Source: Carposina sasakii
Lineage: Eukaryota; Arthropoda; Insecta; Lepidoptera; Carposinidae
Length of the DNA: 64,000 nt
Assembly (NCBI GenBank): GCA_014607495.2
Contig: CP053157.1
Coordinates: 10,106,001 to 10,170,000, forward strand
Reading direction: 5' to 3'
In this document: one piece after another, positions 9,801 through 19,800 of the stretch
Numbering within the stretch: the stretch's first letter is position 1
How the letters are laid out: every line of letters starts with the position of its first letter
Made by a program: the position numbers and the translations under genes
Notes under the pieces: model-generated
The model's database searches: none
Told to the model about the DNA's origin: nothing
Seen by the model: only the letters and a program-made list of their open reading frames with translations

Positions 9801-11091
9801 ACAATACCCTCAAAATTGGTCAGAAGTGGCACCATGTGGTTCTATCAGCCCTTGGTGCTCTGCCTACCCCGCAAGGGATAAAGGCGTGATTATATGTATG
9901 TATGCCCTTCTTAATTATTCTGACATGTTGTTATTGACTTGATTACTCTCCCTTCTCAATCTTCACTAAACTAAATCAGAGTAATTGATATATTTAGGAA
10001 TAACAACACGGCAGTGGCTGGAGCCGAGGGGGGATCGTCTAAGAAGAAGTTCTTAAGGATGGTCGACAAGATTGCTACTAACAAATACTTCCAGCAGGTC
10101 AGTTTATACAAGGGGATCAATTTATATTAAGTATGAGGTGTTTTAATATTGGTTAACTTATTTTTAACTCGAGGCTAGGACTGTAAACTAAGGTAAAATT
10201 CACTAACTCCTAAGCCATTGAGCTATGAGGCTGAACCGCTTTTCAGTTTACTTATTTTTAGGACTATATAAAGGTTATTTTACATGTTTTCAGGTGACAG
10301 ACTATAAATACGTGAAGCGAGCGATGGAGGGTCTATCGAACACGGATATAAAGTTGCATTTAGAGATACAAGGCCTGGAGGGGAGACTTGCGTTCAACAT
10401 GCCACCTCCGCCGCATGACCGCGTTTGGATTGGGTAACTTTATTTATATATTCCTAAACTTTACAGTTATTGAGCAAAGAATAGCTAAAGCTAGGTCTAT
10501 TGCGAATATTTTTCTAAATATATAACGAAAGTCCTCGATAGCCATTGGTTGGCTGTGAAAATCAGTCAAAACAAGCCAACCAACTAGCGAGAATGAAAAT
10601 TCAACTAAGTACTTATGCTTTGCACACACTTGTATGTATGCATATCATTAATGGCCCTTCATTAATTTTACTTGTTATATTCGTATTACAGGGCAACCTA
10701 GATAAATCATACATCACAGTACAACAAAAAAAAGGTTTAAACGTGATTATTTTTGCAAAATGTAGAAAAGGAAAAAGTGGGGTGCGCTAGGGATTAGCTG
10801 CAGTTGTGAAGTTGGCTGTTTTATGTGCTGTGCCCACCTCACCTGCTAATAGGCTATGTATTCTGTGACATTTTTATCAAACGGACACTATTTGTATACA
10901 GTTTCCGCACGAACCCGTCTCTGGTTCTCAAAGCGCGGCCGGCCGTCGGCGCCCGGACCCTCCGCTTTGCGCACATCTCCAACTGGATAGAACAGAAGCT
11001 CAGTAAAGAGTTCGAGAAGGTCATGGTCATGCCTAACATGGAGGACATCGTCGTCGCCGCTATGACGCCCACGCCTGTCAACTTTGAGTGA
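1770..11091 (+). CDS. TEX2: TEX2-like SMP-domain lipid-transfer protein (3' part of gene, 10 exons)
   Basis: This is the C-terminal 477 codons of a testis-expressed protein 2 homologue. In the known family TEX2 is an ER membrane protein whose SMP (synaptotagmin-like, mitochondrial lipid-binding) domain moves lipids at membrane contact sites; yeast Nvj2 is a relative. Exons: 1770-1891, 2177-2348, 2746-2865, 4360-4515, 6040-6229, 7355-7473, 8302-8426, 9998-10097, 10294-10433 and 10902-11091. Every junction is GT-AG and every phase fits, with split codons for W, N, T and G. The first exons carry PH-type sequence (SHLYLFGRTGREKHEWFRR). The SMP part starts at WVNTVLARIMYDV and ends with the family signature NWIEQKLSKEFEKV then VMPNMEDIVV. 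An acidic serine-rich loop (DSDVEDSAESSSDDD) interrupts it. The N-terminal exons, including the membrane anchor, lie outside the window. Family assignment is firm; function is inferred from homologues. Confidence 0.93.
2177..2348 (+). CDS. TEX2: TEX2 exon 2 in window
   Basis: Acceptor ttttctacag, donor gtgaga. The first base completes Trp and is followed by FRRLNSAIDDANG, the end of the PH-type region, then 40 or so polar linker residues. It ends in phase 0. Confidence 0.9.
2746..2865 (+). CDS. TEX2: TEX2 exon 3 in window
   Basis: Acceptor atttcag, donor gtgaga; exactly 40 codons, phase 0 at both ends. A Ser/Pro-rich linker is followed by EKTFWPYLLKIIQ, which matches the helical segment just before the SMP domain in TEX2 proteins. 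Confidence 0.88.
3147..3260 (+). CDS. Candidate alternative terminal exon of TEX2
   Basis: After an acceptor-like ctgcaacag, a phase-0 frame continues the preceding exon for 37 codons (starting SHERQKMTTEAAVMCE, ending in a basic KTKKKRKRD run) and meets TGA at 3258-3260. AATAAA follows at 3276-3281. Used as a last exon it would give a product lacking the SMP domain. If the weak donor gttggt after the Asp codon were used, it could instead be an internal phase-0 exon joining 4360. I cannot tell a real exon from chance without transcripts. Confidence 0.3.
   Translation, partial: SHERQKMTTEAAVMCEIEPTPQDKFKTKKKRKRDVGL
3353..4100. mobile_element. Non-autonomous DNA transposon with long inverted ends
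   Basis: Imperfect terminal inverted repeats of about 150 bases face each other. The left arm has cacagtgttccgaaaa near 3361 and gtagccagtttttggggggt ending near 3506. The right arm has the complement from about 3963 to 4099. No transposase frame is present. A short SINE-like piece lies in the middle (3697-3802). It sits inside a TEX2 intron. Confidence 0.7.
3697..3802 (+). repeat. SINE-like repeat with 'cttacggggtaggcag' motif
   Basis: The motif ccttacggggtaggcagagc and the following ttcaccacatggtgct recur, reversed, at 9786-9905. A fragment is at 7606-7640 and a related one at 54345-54450. The matches are read directly; the class (SINE) is inferred from length and dispersion. Confidence 0.6.
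4360..4515 (+). CDS. TEX2: TEX2 exon 4 in window (SMP domain start)
   Basis: Fifty-two codons between acceptor aatgctag and donor gtaagg, phase 0 at both ends. It encodes VTWVNTVLARIMYDVMRD followed by VQDRIQRKLNTMK, the well-conserved opening of the TEX2 SMP domain. The acceptor is pyrimidine-poor, so the exact start is less sure than the body. Confidence 0.85.
4630..4866. repeat. SINE fragment, 'aaacacagccgt' family
   Basis: Parts of this stretch recur at 7755-7890 (atcagctg-atctccttcc, aagctagcaac), 28945-29065, 48000-48105 and 60361-60430 (cggaaacacagccgtgtgta and variants). The shared order of blocks shows one dispersed family. SINE class is inferred. Confidence 0.55.
4867..5971. mobile_element. 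Long foldback element with nested insertion
   Basis: The ends are inverted copies: the left starts gcacttgtatgatgaatttg and the right ends caaattcatcatacgggtgc, with similarity over about 65 bases including gagcgagatgtctcac. A shorter relative is at 9478-9770. A second inverted pair (gacgtgaaacgtct near 5078, agacgtttcacg near 5809) lies inside. The Helitron-like copy at 5449-5653 is inserted within it. Confidence 0.75.
5449..5653 (+). mobile_element. Helitron-like element, copy 1 of family H1
   Basis: The copy starts TCtatactaatattataaag after an A and ends in ggcggctgCTA, with the usual final G missing before T. It is about 205 bases and lacks coding sequence. A near-identical inverted copy is at 6901-7106 and a third at 62968-63171. 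TC...CTAG ends and A/T insertion sites are Helitron hallmarks. Confidence 0.75.
6040..6229 (+). CDS. TEX2: TEX2 exon 5 in window (SMP domain)
   Basis: Sixty-three codons plus one base, between acceptor gatggccgcag and donor gtgagt. It encodes LPSFMSPLVVTELSLAG, then GVWLDADLRYEGGAYIALLT and INLLKLK, matching the beta-rich core of the SMP domain. The exon is strikingly GC-rich compared with its introns. Inverted Helitron-like copies lie 386 bases upstream and 671 bases downstream. Confidence 0.95.
6297..6660 (-). repeat. About 370-base repeat, copy 1 (LTR-like)
   Basis: This block and 14998-15382 are inverted copies. Read on the minus strand, both begin with atgaagaaggtataaaag, which contains a good TATA box, and end with cacactatttttgtatgaaa. 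Copy 2 has a few internal indels. A solo LTR or a MITE would both fit; I see no coding sequence or clear terminal TG/CA. Confidence 0.6.
6674..6806. repeat. Two long poly-T tracts (48 and 75 T)
   Basis: T48 at 6674-6721 and T75 at 6732-6806 are separated by ten non-T bases (ggaaaccaca). They abut the LTR-like repeat at 6297-6660. On the minus strand they read as two poly-A tails back to back. Exact lengths may be unreliable in an assembly. Confidence 0.85.
6901..7106 (-). mobile_element. Helitron-like element, copy 2 of family H1
   Basis: On the minus strand it starts TCtatactaatattataaag preceded by A and ends ggcggctgCTAG followed by T, an intact A/T insertion site. Compared with 5447-5653 I read a single base difference over 207 bases, so the two form a near-perfect inverted repeat around TEX2 exon 5. 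Confidence 0.85.
7355..7473 (+). CDS. TEX2: TEX2 exon 6 in window
   Basis: Acceptor tttggctag, donor gtaagt. Two bases complete an Asn codon, then 39 codons of a mostly acidic and serine-rich stretch (GSLEEDLLSSSENFAE) ending SFIVTDAFGETLLR, in phase 0. It forms the start of the variable loop inside the SMP domain. Confidence 0.85.
7931..8230 (-). mobile_element. Helitron-like element, family H2
   Basis: On the minus strand it ends in ...gcgttcaCTAG followed by T. The terminal gactccgtccgcgtggac block and the internal caaaatgtcgaaatt and gaaatcggttcagccgtttc blocks recur at 22340-22484, 23078-23398, 25771-26015, 41719-42061 and 56102-57632. The 5' end is degraded here. Confidence 0.65.
8302..8426 (+). 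CDS. TEX2: TEX2 exon 7 in window (acidic loop)
   Basis: Acceptor aaacatgtttag, donor gtgagt. Forty-one codons plus two bases. It opens KRKPAIYDSDVEDSAESSSD, a dense acidic-serine run with likely casein kinase type sites (inference), then a polar tail. It lies in the variable loop of the SMP domain. Confidence 0.88.
8455..8686 (-). repeat. tRNA-headed SINE, family S2 copy 1
   Basis: On the minus strand a tRNA-like head carries a B-box-like ggttcgaatgcc, followed by a body containing the complement of atataaatacatagata and acatccatgactc. Related copies are at 32660-33030 (interrupted) and 44590-44765. The tRNA fold is degenerate, so this is a SINE and not a working tRNA gene. Confidence 0.7.
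8749..8941. mobile_element. Foldback MITE, 193 bases, copy 1
   Basis: The ends are inverted: ggcccccttactacctaa at the left and ttaggtaataagggggcc at the right. The complementarity continues inward through caaag...gatagcg. A relative at about 32797-32985 is inserted inside a SINE. No coding capacity. Confidence 0.75.
9017..9161. mobile_element. Foldback MITE, 145 bases, 45-bp stem
   Basis: The left arm aggtgggttcccacggtgcg and the right arm cgcaccgtgggaacccacct are exact complements. The stem extends to about 46 pairs with two mismatches through the GC-rich gcggacggacgcgcacc. It is much more GC-rich than its surroundings. I do not recognise the family. Confidence 0.8.
9478..9770. mobile_element. 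Foldback MITE related to 4867-5971
   Basis: It starts gcacccgtatgatgaatttg and ends ctcatcatacgggtgc. The arms share gagcgagatgtctcactttt and its complement over about 65 bases. The centre matches internal parts of the longer element at 4867-5971, so this is a deleted derivative or sister. Confidence 0.78.
9786..9905 (-). repeat. SINE-like repeat, reverse copy
   Basis: Reverse complement of the repeat at 3697-3802, with gtggcaccatgtggttctat and tgctctgcctaccccgcaag readable on the plus strand. Confidence 0.6.
9998..10097 (+). CDS. TEX2: TEX2 exon 8 in window
   Basis: Acceptor atatatttag, donor gtcagt. The first base completes Thr, followed by 33 codons ending SKKKFLRMVDKIATNKYFQQ, which returns to conserved SMP sequence after the variable loop. 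Phase 0 at the end. Confidence 0.88.
10294..10433 (+). CDS. TEX2: TEX2 exon 9 in window (SMP domain)
   Basis: Acceptor tgttttcag, donor gtaact. Forty-six codons plus two bases. It encodes LEIQGLEGRLAFNMPPPPHD then RVWI, a strongly conserved SMP segment (the G-x-L-xx-N-xPPPPxDRxW pattern). Confidence 0.95.
10902..11091 (+). CDS. TEX2: TEX2 last exon
   Basis: Acceptor ttgtatacag; the first base completes Gly, then 62 codons and TGA at 11089-11091. It encodes FRTNPSLVLKARP, HISNWIEQKLSKEFEKV and VMPNMEDIVVAAM, the C-terminal end of the SMP domain in all TEX2 proteins. Confidence 0.96.
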
Positions 11092-14000
11092 CGCTGAGGT
11101 AACATTTTGTACTATTTGAATCTGACACGCCGCGCCGTTGAGTTTGAATTTAAAACTCTCAATCAGCATTCATAATACGGAGGAAATTGTAAGATTAATG
11201 TTAATCAGTGCTGGTAAATGTAGCCTATACAGCGCGTTATGTACCAAACACTAGCTGACACAGAACACTGTTTTTTTGTAAATTAACGTCGATAGACACC
11301 CTTCGTTGTCTTGTTGTTGGAACGTAATGACGATATCGTTTACCGCTAAAGTGTGAAATGCCTAGGCAATGTGTAATGTGCCGGATTAGAGAATAAGCCT
11401 GCGACATTAATGTAACGTGTCGTAGTTTTTTAGTAATCAGAATGAAGAGAACTGTACGATCCTCTTGCACACATGCTGTCTTGGTCTTTTTGATATAAAC
11501 TAAAAAGGACAGCATGAAGCAAGAAATACCCGCAGTTGGTGCAATTTCTATTAATAGTAGATTTTGTTGAAATTATTCGCATTTATGTTTATTCTTGTTT
11601 TGTACCTATTTTAAAATACATGAGTTTAGTTTTGTAAATGTATTGAGTTTAAATAAACTTTTTACTTAAGAAATCTACAGTTGATTGTAAAGTCACACTT
11701 CTAAAGCTATCTATATTTGTTTTAACTGAACAGATAACAAATTCACCCTATATTTATCATAAATTAAAGTATATTGACAATATTAAATATATAAAATGTA
11801 TGTAGGTACATGATTCGGGATCATAAGAATTAACATTTGTAAATTTAATTTCATGAAACAGGTTTAGAAGTACCTAGTTTAGAAGATATTTATTTCGTAC
11901 ATTTGTAACATTAGATGTTTATTCAAACAAGAAACCCCTCTATAGTCTAAATAGACTTTAAATACAAAGTTGTGAAAACTAAATATTTTCACGCCTTTAA
12001 TTTATTTTGTCTTGAACTTGTACTGAATATAACTTATTTTGAATATAAAAAAAATAAAACAATTTTAGCATTTTGAGAACAGAGATAGCGACATCCACGA
12101 GCTTCCCCTATTTGGTAAGAGCATTTGACAATAACACCTTTTAACTTACTTAAATTTTAAAAAATGCTAAAGATTTAACTATTTTCCCAAAAAAAAAGAA
12201 ATATTCTTGCGGACATAGTAAATAATTTCCAAAATCCAGTCACGCAGAAATGTGACAAACTATTCGTAATTCGATCATTTCTCTCTTTTATACATTTGAA
12301 CTAAAACTATAAATACTATAAATATATACGTAATTTAATCCAATCATCTTTACATGCATAACAATACTATATGCGTTATCTCGTGGGTTTCTCATCATAT
12401 AATAGTCAAAAGCATTTTGTAATGTAGTAATAATAAATTTTTAATATTCTTTTAATGTTGTCTCTTTCTAACATTCACAAGGTACAACCGAGATAATATT
12501 TAATAATACCTATAAGTATTTTTGTAACTAGTTTAGGATTCATTTTTCTTGTCACCTATTCGAAATTTTAACTGGTAAATGCATATAAATAGCATGACAC
12601 ACATAATTACTCACTTAAGATTTTCAGAATATTGTATATTGTGAAAATATAAATAACATGCTTGAAAAGAAACTGTCGCAAGTAAACGGTGCTGCCATAA
12701 TTTTCTATGTTTGTTCTTTAATAACTATTTTATATATTTCCTGAACGGTTCTGGGCATCTATCTATGTATTTTAACGTATTTTCATTAAATACCCTTGTG
12801 TTTATGTAATACATATTACATCAATCCTTTTGTACTCAAGGGCTTTTCTATTGAACGTGTTACATAAGGGAGAGTTGCCCTAAGTAAGGGCTTAACATTA
12901 AAAGGCTGAATGTATCTTGCTCATTTTTATATGAAAGGGAAAGAGACTGCTGAAGGTGTAGAAAAAGTCTGATATTGAACGTAGGAATGCGTTTGCAATA
13001 TCTAGTCTGGATGGACTGCAGAACATGAAGAGTGCCGAATTCATAGATGATTTAATATAGATAAAAGAATGTGTTACTTTATACTACATAAAATTTATTT
13101 TTTTGTATAGAGAATAATAAATTTTTCTGCCTGCATACCATGCCAAATTTTCAGAATATTTGTAAGTATAATTGGTCACAGCAAACAGTTTTACCAATAT
13201 ATCGGAGAAACGGAAAATGTTGAAGTTCACATTGGCTTATGAATTTTGTAAATGTTTTATTCATTTTGTTTAACATTATATAGAAATATTCTGATCGAGA
13301 TATCTGGTACTCAATAATTAAATATTACATAGACTTTATACTATAAAGTTACCGAATGGGTGAAGCTGTGTGACATATCACAATAGTATAAAATTGTGTA
13401 CCTGTTGTAATTTCAGAGTATTTTATTATTTAAAACATTTAAATATACTTACTATAGATCGTATTTTATAAACTGTATCTCCATTTTTAAACGGTTCATC
13501 GAATTTTGATGCTGTTTTTGAGGTTAATGAAAAATATGAAAGGCTAATAGATCCAAATAAATAATTTCACGTTACTCGTATTTTAGTTAGGTATGTATTT
13601 TATTATAATTTGTAAATCGTGATTTTGCTTTTCATTTTCTTATATTTAATGTTTATACTTAATTCATTAAATAAGGTTCTTAGCTATATGTTTAGTTCTA
13701 GAGGTTTTGTGTGGCTAATAACAGGCAGTTGTAACCTTTCAAAATTGTTATTCTGTCGCCGTTATACATTTATTAATTACATAATAGTACTATTTATGGT
13801 ACTCTTTATTTAAATATGATTTGTAGTCATAGATTACAAAAAAATATATATCTAAATTGATGTAGGGTTATCAAAAAAGACTAGATATATTAACTATGAA
13901 ATGAATATTATATAATTTCGTTGTCCTTTAAATTTTTTGTATTATAAATAACTATTTCAATTAAAAGAGATTTTAGGTTTCTTTCTTTTCTGTGATCACT

Positions 14001-14200
14001 CAGTGGTTTACTTCACATCTTGTACCAAATATATATCTGTGTAAATATTATAGTTTTATTAAATTTATAAAAGTTTTTATGTGATATTATAAATAATTAA
14101 GAGTTAAACCGTGCCGAGTAGTTTTTCTATGTGGTATCAGTTGTGATTTTCCAATAAATGAAATGCTATATTTCACATTTGGTTTGAATTTACTTCGTCT
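11092..14200 (+). other. TEX2 3' UTR and downstream AT-rich DNA
   Basis: AATAAA at 11652-11657 is a likely poly-A signal, giving a 3' UTR of about 580 bases. A longer UTR reaching ccaataaatgaaatg near 14152 is possible, because the whole stretch is AT-rich, free of recognisable mobile elements and contains no gene. Transcript data would be needed to decide. Confidence 0.45.
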
Positions 14201-16588
14201 TCCCGGTTTCCGATCCCAAATGGTATGAAAAGACAACTCGTTCATGGCATGGAAAGACAACCACACATCGTTAAATTAGGTACCCTAGGATCAGAACTCT
14301 GCAATCCGTCGCTGAGAATAACTAAAATAAAAGATCAACTAATTTGCAAATATTTTATTCAACAACTTTGTTCATATCTTTTATATAATATTGATAAATC
14401 TATATCAAACTTTTTATAGTTCTATTTACAATAAGCTATCATTTAATTAATATGTAAGCTATATCACATATCGACAACTATATTTAAATATCTTACTAAT
14501 AGGTATAGTCCTCTTCACATTTTCCTTAAAAACTAGATTAGAAACTAGGTAGTGGTTGAAATCTCTTCATATATATTTTTTATATATCTGCATTTGGAAG
14601 CACAGTAAGATCTTCTAGCACCTTTACTTCACATTTAGAAATATACATATAGAAATCATGATTCATATTCGTAATTACTGAAGGCATGTAATGAGAAAAC
14701 GAAAAGTATTGCTTTACTGAAATAAGTGTATCAACATTATAATAATAATATGGCTTTTGTGGTTTTTCAATTTGAGGGTAAGCCGTTAATCCATCCGACT
14801 AGCTTGTCTCTCTATGACCTATTGGTCAAGACAAGTCCGCAAAGTATATGATTCCAAATGATTACCGTTCTGGAAATTTAATATCGATTTCATAGCTATT
14901 AGGTAAGATCCTATTCCTAAAATTTAAGAATACAAAGAATGCTTTTTATAATTTTTGACATAGTATCATTACTACTTACAATTTGTGTGTCGATCATGAA
15001 GAAGGTATAAAAGAGGAGGTGGGACTATGAACTGACTCTTGTGGCAATCGTGAGGCCATGACGTCGTGATAGGGGCGGAGCTTCAGCGCCAGTGTAACGC
15101 AATAGCTGTAACCACACGCTTGTGCTCCAAAATGTAACCGTATTAAAATTACAAAGACACTAGCGCTTTTACTCGCATCAGGGTACTTTTTTACTAATAG
15201 TATAGTATAATATTGCCATCTAGTGATGAGTAATTGCACTAGTAAAACAATCTTGATGAGAAAGTAGTTTGACTAGTCACTACAAGGTGGTTTCTATGTA
15301 AATGGGCAGGGCTACAGTGTTCAATGCTCCCATCGTCCTTCACCCCCGCTCCGCGGCACACTATTTTTGTATGAAAATATACTTGGCCGCTACTCCTCTT
15401 TATTTCTTCTCCATGGTGTGGATGGATTAGTGGTAAAATCTCTATAAAACTTAACTCTACAATATGTACACAGTTGAGATCAACCTTATAACTAAATATG
15501 AAGATCTTATGGAATTTGGCACTGTGGACCACATTTCATTTTCTAACACTAAAATATAATAATATTTTGTAGGTACAATATTTAATTTCTGTACAGGATG
15601 GCAAGTATCTAACTCTCAATCTAACTACATAAAATAAAATAAAACTCTGTAATGTTGCACGAAATAATCCAATAAATAAATCAATCAAATTGTAAAACTA
15701 AAATGCTGTCAGTATACCGTTAAATAATTATTATACTCTGATTTATAAGGCCCAGGGTAGGTACACTAATAAAGTGCGCCCGATACTTATTAAAATTTTC
15801 AAACTCAAACATTATAGGTACGGTTAAAAACTATAAAGTTTTATACAAAATTCCGCGAGCAGAAGTTTGTATTTTAGGTACCTAAATCGTAATATTGTAT
15901 TTCAATGTTTTTTTGTAACAAAACTTGTATACGATACTTCTACATCATTTTAATTCTCATTGTACATAACATATCACATACCTACAATTTTATTCCTATT
16001 AGTTACCCTCGTTTCTGTTTTACATTAACCGGTTAAACTACGTTATCGATTCAGAACTATTTTTAACATAGATTGCTGTTTTATTATAATACCTAAAATA
16101 ACTCAACTTCTTCAATAGCCAGCAAAAAATATGGGTTCTAATTAGGCAAACGGTGGCATATATTTAGCTCCAGCATAGAGGAATAAGATTAATTCTTTTA
16201 TTCCTCTATGGCTCCAGCTAGAAACTACTTACATATTTACAAATCACAAGTGGTTTAAGGCTAGCATCCAAATAGTCCCGGATTTGATATATACCCGTAC
16301 ACATATTTGTGCTTTATTTCAAATTTTGATTGTACCACGTTGCAGCCAAAGTTTAGGTTTAGTATATAGAAAATCTTCAGCATTACATTAGCTCAATCAG
16401 TTTAAACCTTAAGGTCGTCCTTTTCGTCTGTTATCTCGCTCATTTTATAATAAAACGAACGAGATATGAAACAAACCAAATCGACGCTTATAAACATCAT
16501 CATCTAGCTTTATAGATGCCAGAAGGAGCTCTAACTATACATGGTCCAAACCAAAACCTATGCCATATAGTCGTCTGACTGTCCAACA
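14201..16588. other. Convergent intergenic region with meteorin 3' UTR
   Basis: The region lies between the ends of the convergent TEX2 and meteorin-like genes. It holds the LTR-like repeat at 14998-15382. A minus-strand AATAAA (plus 16313-16318, tttatt) could end the meteorin transcript. A small inverted repeat (catagaggaataa / ttattcctctatg) sits near 16175-16211. I see no gene. Confidence 0.5.
14998..15382 (+). repeat. About 370-base repeat, copy 2 (LTR-like)
   Basis: Inverted relative to the copy at 6297-6660. It starts atgaagaaggtataaaagag and includes accgtattaaaattacaaag, cactacaaggtggtttctat and cacactatttttgtatgaaa. The tataaaag motif near the start suggests a promoter. It contains two or three short indels relative to copy 1. 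Confidence 0.6.
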
Positions 16589-16838
16589 TCAGTGGTGTAA
16601 AATACAGTACGAATCACCATCGGCTTTCCTCTTCTCGACCAGCGCCTTCCAGTCCTCTATTCTCGGTGCACAGGCGAGGTAGTACCGACCGAGTCGTCTG
16701 CGAGCCATCACCAGGAACTCCCCAGCACCGGCGGAGGCTTCGCATACCGAGGATACGTGGATATGAGCGTGGAGACTCCGCGCTTTCCGTCGGTGGTTCC
16801 GATGGTGCGTGCGCTCGAGATTATTGTCGATATCGTAT
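16589..16838 (-). CDS. Meteorin-like last exon
   Basis: The first base completes Arg; 82 codons and TGA (16589-16591) follow. It contains a basic HHRNHRRKARS run, VCEASAGAGEFLVMARRRLG, YLACAPRIEDW and the terminal cysteine SYCIL, equivalent to the last three cysteines of meteorin. The basic run resembles a dibasic processing site, an inference only. Confidence 0.92.
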
Positions 16839-19800
16839 CTGGAAAAGGCGTATGGTTGGTTATATTGTGATGAGTCTATTTTACTACCTACCTAAATACC
16901 TACATATCGTACAAAATATAAAGCTAGGACATATTGTTTTATAATTACTGTTAGGTACAAAAAGAGGTTTATAATCGATCTACGATAATGTTACAAATTT
17001 TGAAACTTATAAGTTTTTTTATCTGAAGCATGCATGTGACGCTTCACTCAAATTTAAAGTCCCGAAAGAAGCTTCTTCAGCCAATGGCCTAGCTAGACTT
17101 TAATAGGTACTGAGACTGCAAAATTTTGCATGTAAATAAATTTTGTAAGGAGTTACATTACATACGTATACCTAGGTACTTTCATTATAATGTAACATGT
17201 GCCATAAACAAGTAACATAGGTATACCCCAGACCTGAGAACGTTTATAATCAGAGTACATTACAACGTAAAGCAAAAAACGTAGTAATATACGACAAGCC
17301 ATTAATAAATCGGTACAAAACCATTAATTTATCGGCTTTATACTTGCTACAGCACATAAAGCTAGCTGCTCACCTAAAGTACTCGTTATCGCCGGCGATG
17401 TCGAGCCAGTATCGCGAGTCGGCTCTGCCGGTCGCGCGGATGAGTTTTGTGAGCTCCAGAGTCAGCTGCGTGCTGTCCATGTCATGCCTCTGCTCACTGC
17501 TGACAAACATGCCTCGGGACACTGTGGGTTAGTGGAAAGAAATAGCTTTAAACATTTTTTTTATCTTAATGGACGCAGGCTTTACTTCAATTTGATCTAT
17601 CAGTAAATGCTTCCATGTTTCCGAGATTTTTTTCTATTTGTGAACTAATAGCAAGAGTCTATTTGGCAAGCTTGTATCACATAACTTATTCAAATTATAA
17701 TGATGATAAGAACGAACCATACCGATCACATGGGTTTATTTAAATCCGTCCGATATAAGTTCCGTCGCGCTACTAGTTATTATTAAATGCTCCATAAGTA
17801 ATTTATAAATTGACGTCATCACGAATCGACTTTTGTTTCTATCGCGCAAAAAGTGTCTATAGCCTGGACATAGTTATATCGGAGTATTAATCACTGTTCC
17901 TATTGTGAGAGTTTTTGTGCACTCCATGATTAAGCGCAAATGTAGCCGACATTTCGAAGGCTTTTATTTGAGATATAAGTGAATAGTTGTAGCTCTTTGG
18001 AAGCGGTCATCAACCTGTCCCGGACTAAAAGCCAGTAATTATGGCGAAGGTTCACCTAACTAACAAGCTATCACGTCGATTCACGTCGTTGTTTGCCACA
18101 AAAAAATTACAAATGTTTAATTTTTAATACTTTAATTATCCTATGCTTTGCTTAAGAAAGAATTAAATACAGTATCGTCCTACTAACACTATCATAAATA
18201 ATTTATTGAATTAGAAAGACCGTTACGTTGGCTATTAAATGATTTCAAACGGACAACAATAAATTTATCTCTACCTACTCAACATAACCCGGCGTTAAGT
18301 CCACAGCTAAGCCCATAAGTTATGCCCTAATGTAGATTGATGTTCAGGTAAAGAACACAAATAAATTATGTGGGATGACAAACAAAAATTTCAATATAGC
18401 GGCGGCTAATAACGTCCGGCGATCGGCGTCCTACGGAGGCGCACTGACATAACCCTACACTATTATAATTTATCAAACAGGAATAAAAAGGTTGACAACC
18501 ACTCCCCGCCGCGTCGCGTGCCTCCGCGCCGTACGTACTAGTTTTTCCTGCAGCCGACTGCCTCTTATTATGGACGCAAATTGAATCTATGCAAGCCCGT
18601 TCTGGAGAAGTACCTAGTTTGTCATATAGTTGCATAATGCGAGCTTCCGTATTAAAACCAGTATCAACTGTAAGACATTCTAAATGCATGCATAAAAAAC
18701 ATATCAAACCAGCGTTTATTAAAATTAACGTCTCGCGGAATCGCCGCTTATTTTTTATGTTAATTCCTCAGGAATTATAAAAATGCTGCCAGACAGCGAA
18801 TTACAAAAAACACTGTAATCGTTTTCTGCGTGCAGAAATTCTCAACAAAGAAACATGATAAGCATAGTGGTTCTTAATATAAATTTTAATATAATTTCAG
18901 GCGAGAGGAATCTCGATTACGGCGACAAATTACGTGCGGTTGTGTCGGCGGCGCTTTATTAACATTCAACCGCTCCTGCTTCTGCTTAATTATTACTGCG
19001 GCTCGCAGGCTAATGAGATTTCAGTAGACTCACCTAAATCGCTGCTGCAGAAGGCGAGTTCCATTTCCTCTTCGCTGCATGGTCGGCATTCAGCTGTGGT
19101 GGGGTCGTAGTGCTTCTTCTCTATCGGCTTGGTCTCGTATTTGAAGAAGGCGAGCCTGCGCACCGGGCCGGTCTCTGGGTCTGCCTCCATGTAGACAGCA
19201 GCGCCACCATGCCGGCTCCGGAAGCACCGCAGCTCCCTCGCATCGCCATCATCGGGCGCGTACAGAGGGATCAACTTGCGTGACCCTTCCACAAACAAAC
19301 GCGCTGGAAAGCGGTCCACTTTATCTGTAAAACAAACGTTTTTATTACAAGCGTGAAACACATCTGCATCTCCGTACATCACTATCACACATCTCATCAC
19401 CGTTGTTTTTATATAGCTTGTGCTTTTACTGAACCGGTTGCCGTTGTCACCGAAACATTAAAAATAAAAACCGACAAACATTTTAAAAATAATAAGCGCA
19501 TCACCGTCGTATGATTTCCAACAAGGACTTATGGTCAAATTTTCTTGTAATTTACATACCTGTATCATTAAAATCCAAGTCATGGAACAAGTCTGGTGGA
19601 TCCGGCTTCCTGATGACTCGCAGGCAGACCCTGAAGTCTCGTTCGCCAGCCGGCATGGGGGGTCGGAAGATGATCCTCAAAGCTCCTCGGGGGTACAGCC
19701 AGCTCACGCTGCCTTCCCGACATCGAAGGTACACTGGCCTCACTGCTCTCTCTGAAGGTAAGGTCAACCCACTGGAACAAGGAAATAACTAATTAAATTC

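Noticed and set aside
18366..18707. 113-codon minus-strand frame in the meteorin-like gene
   Set aside because: No recognisable domain and no splice sites that fit the neighbouring exons, whose phases already join perfectly without it.
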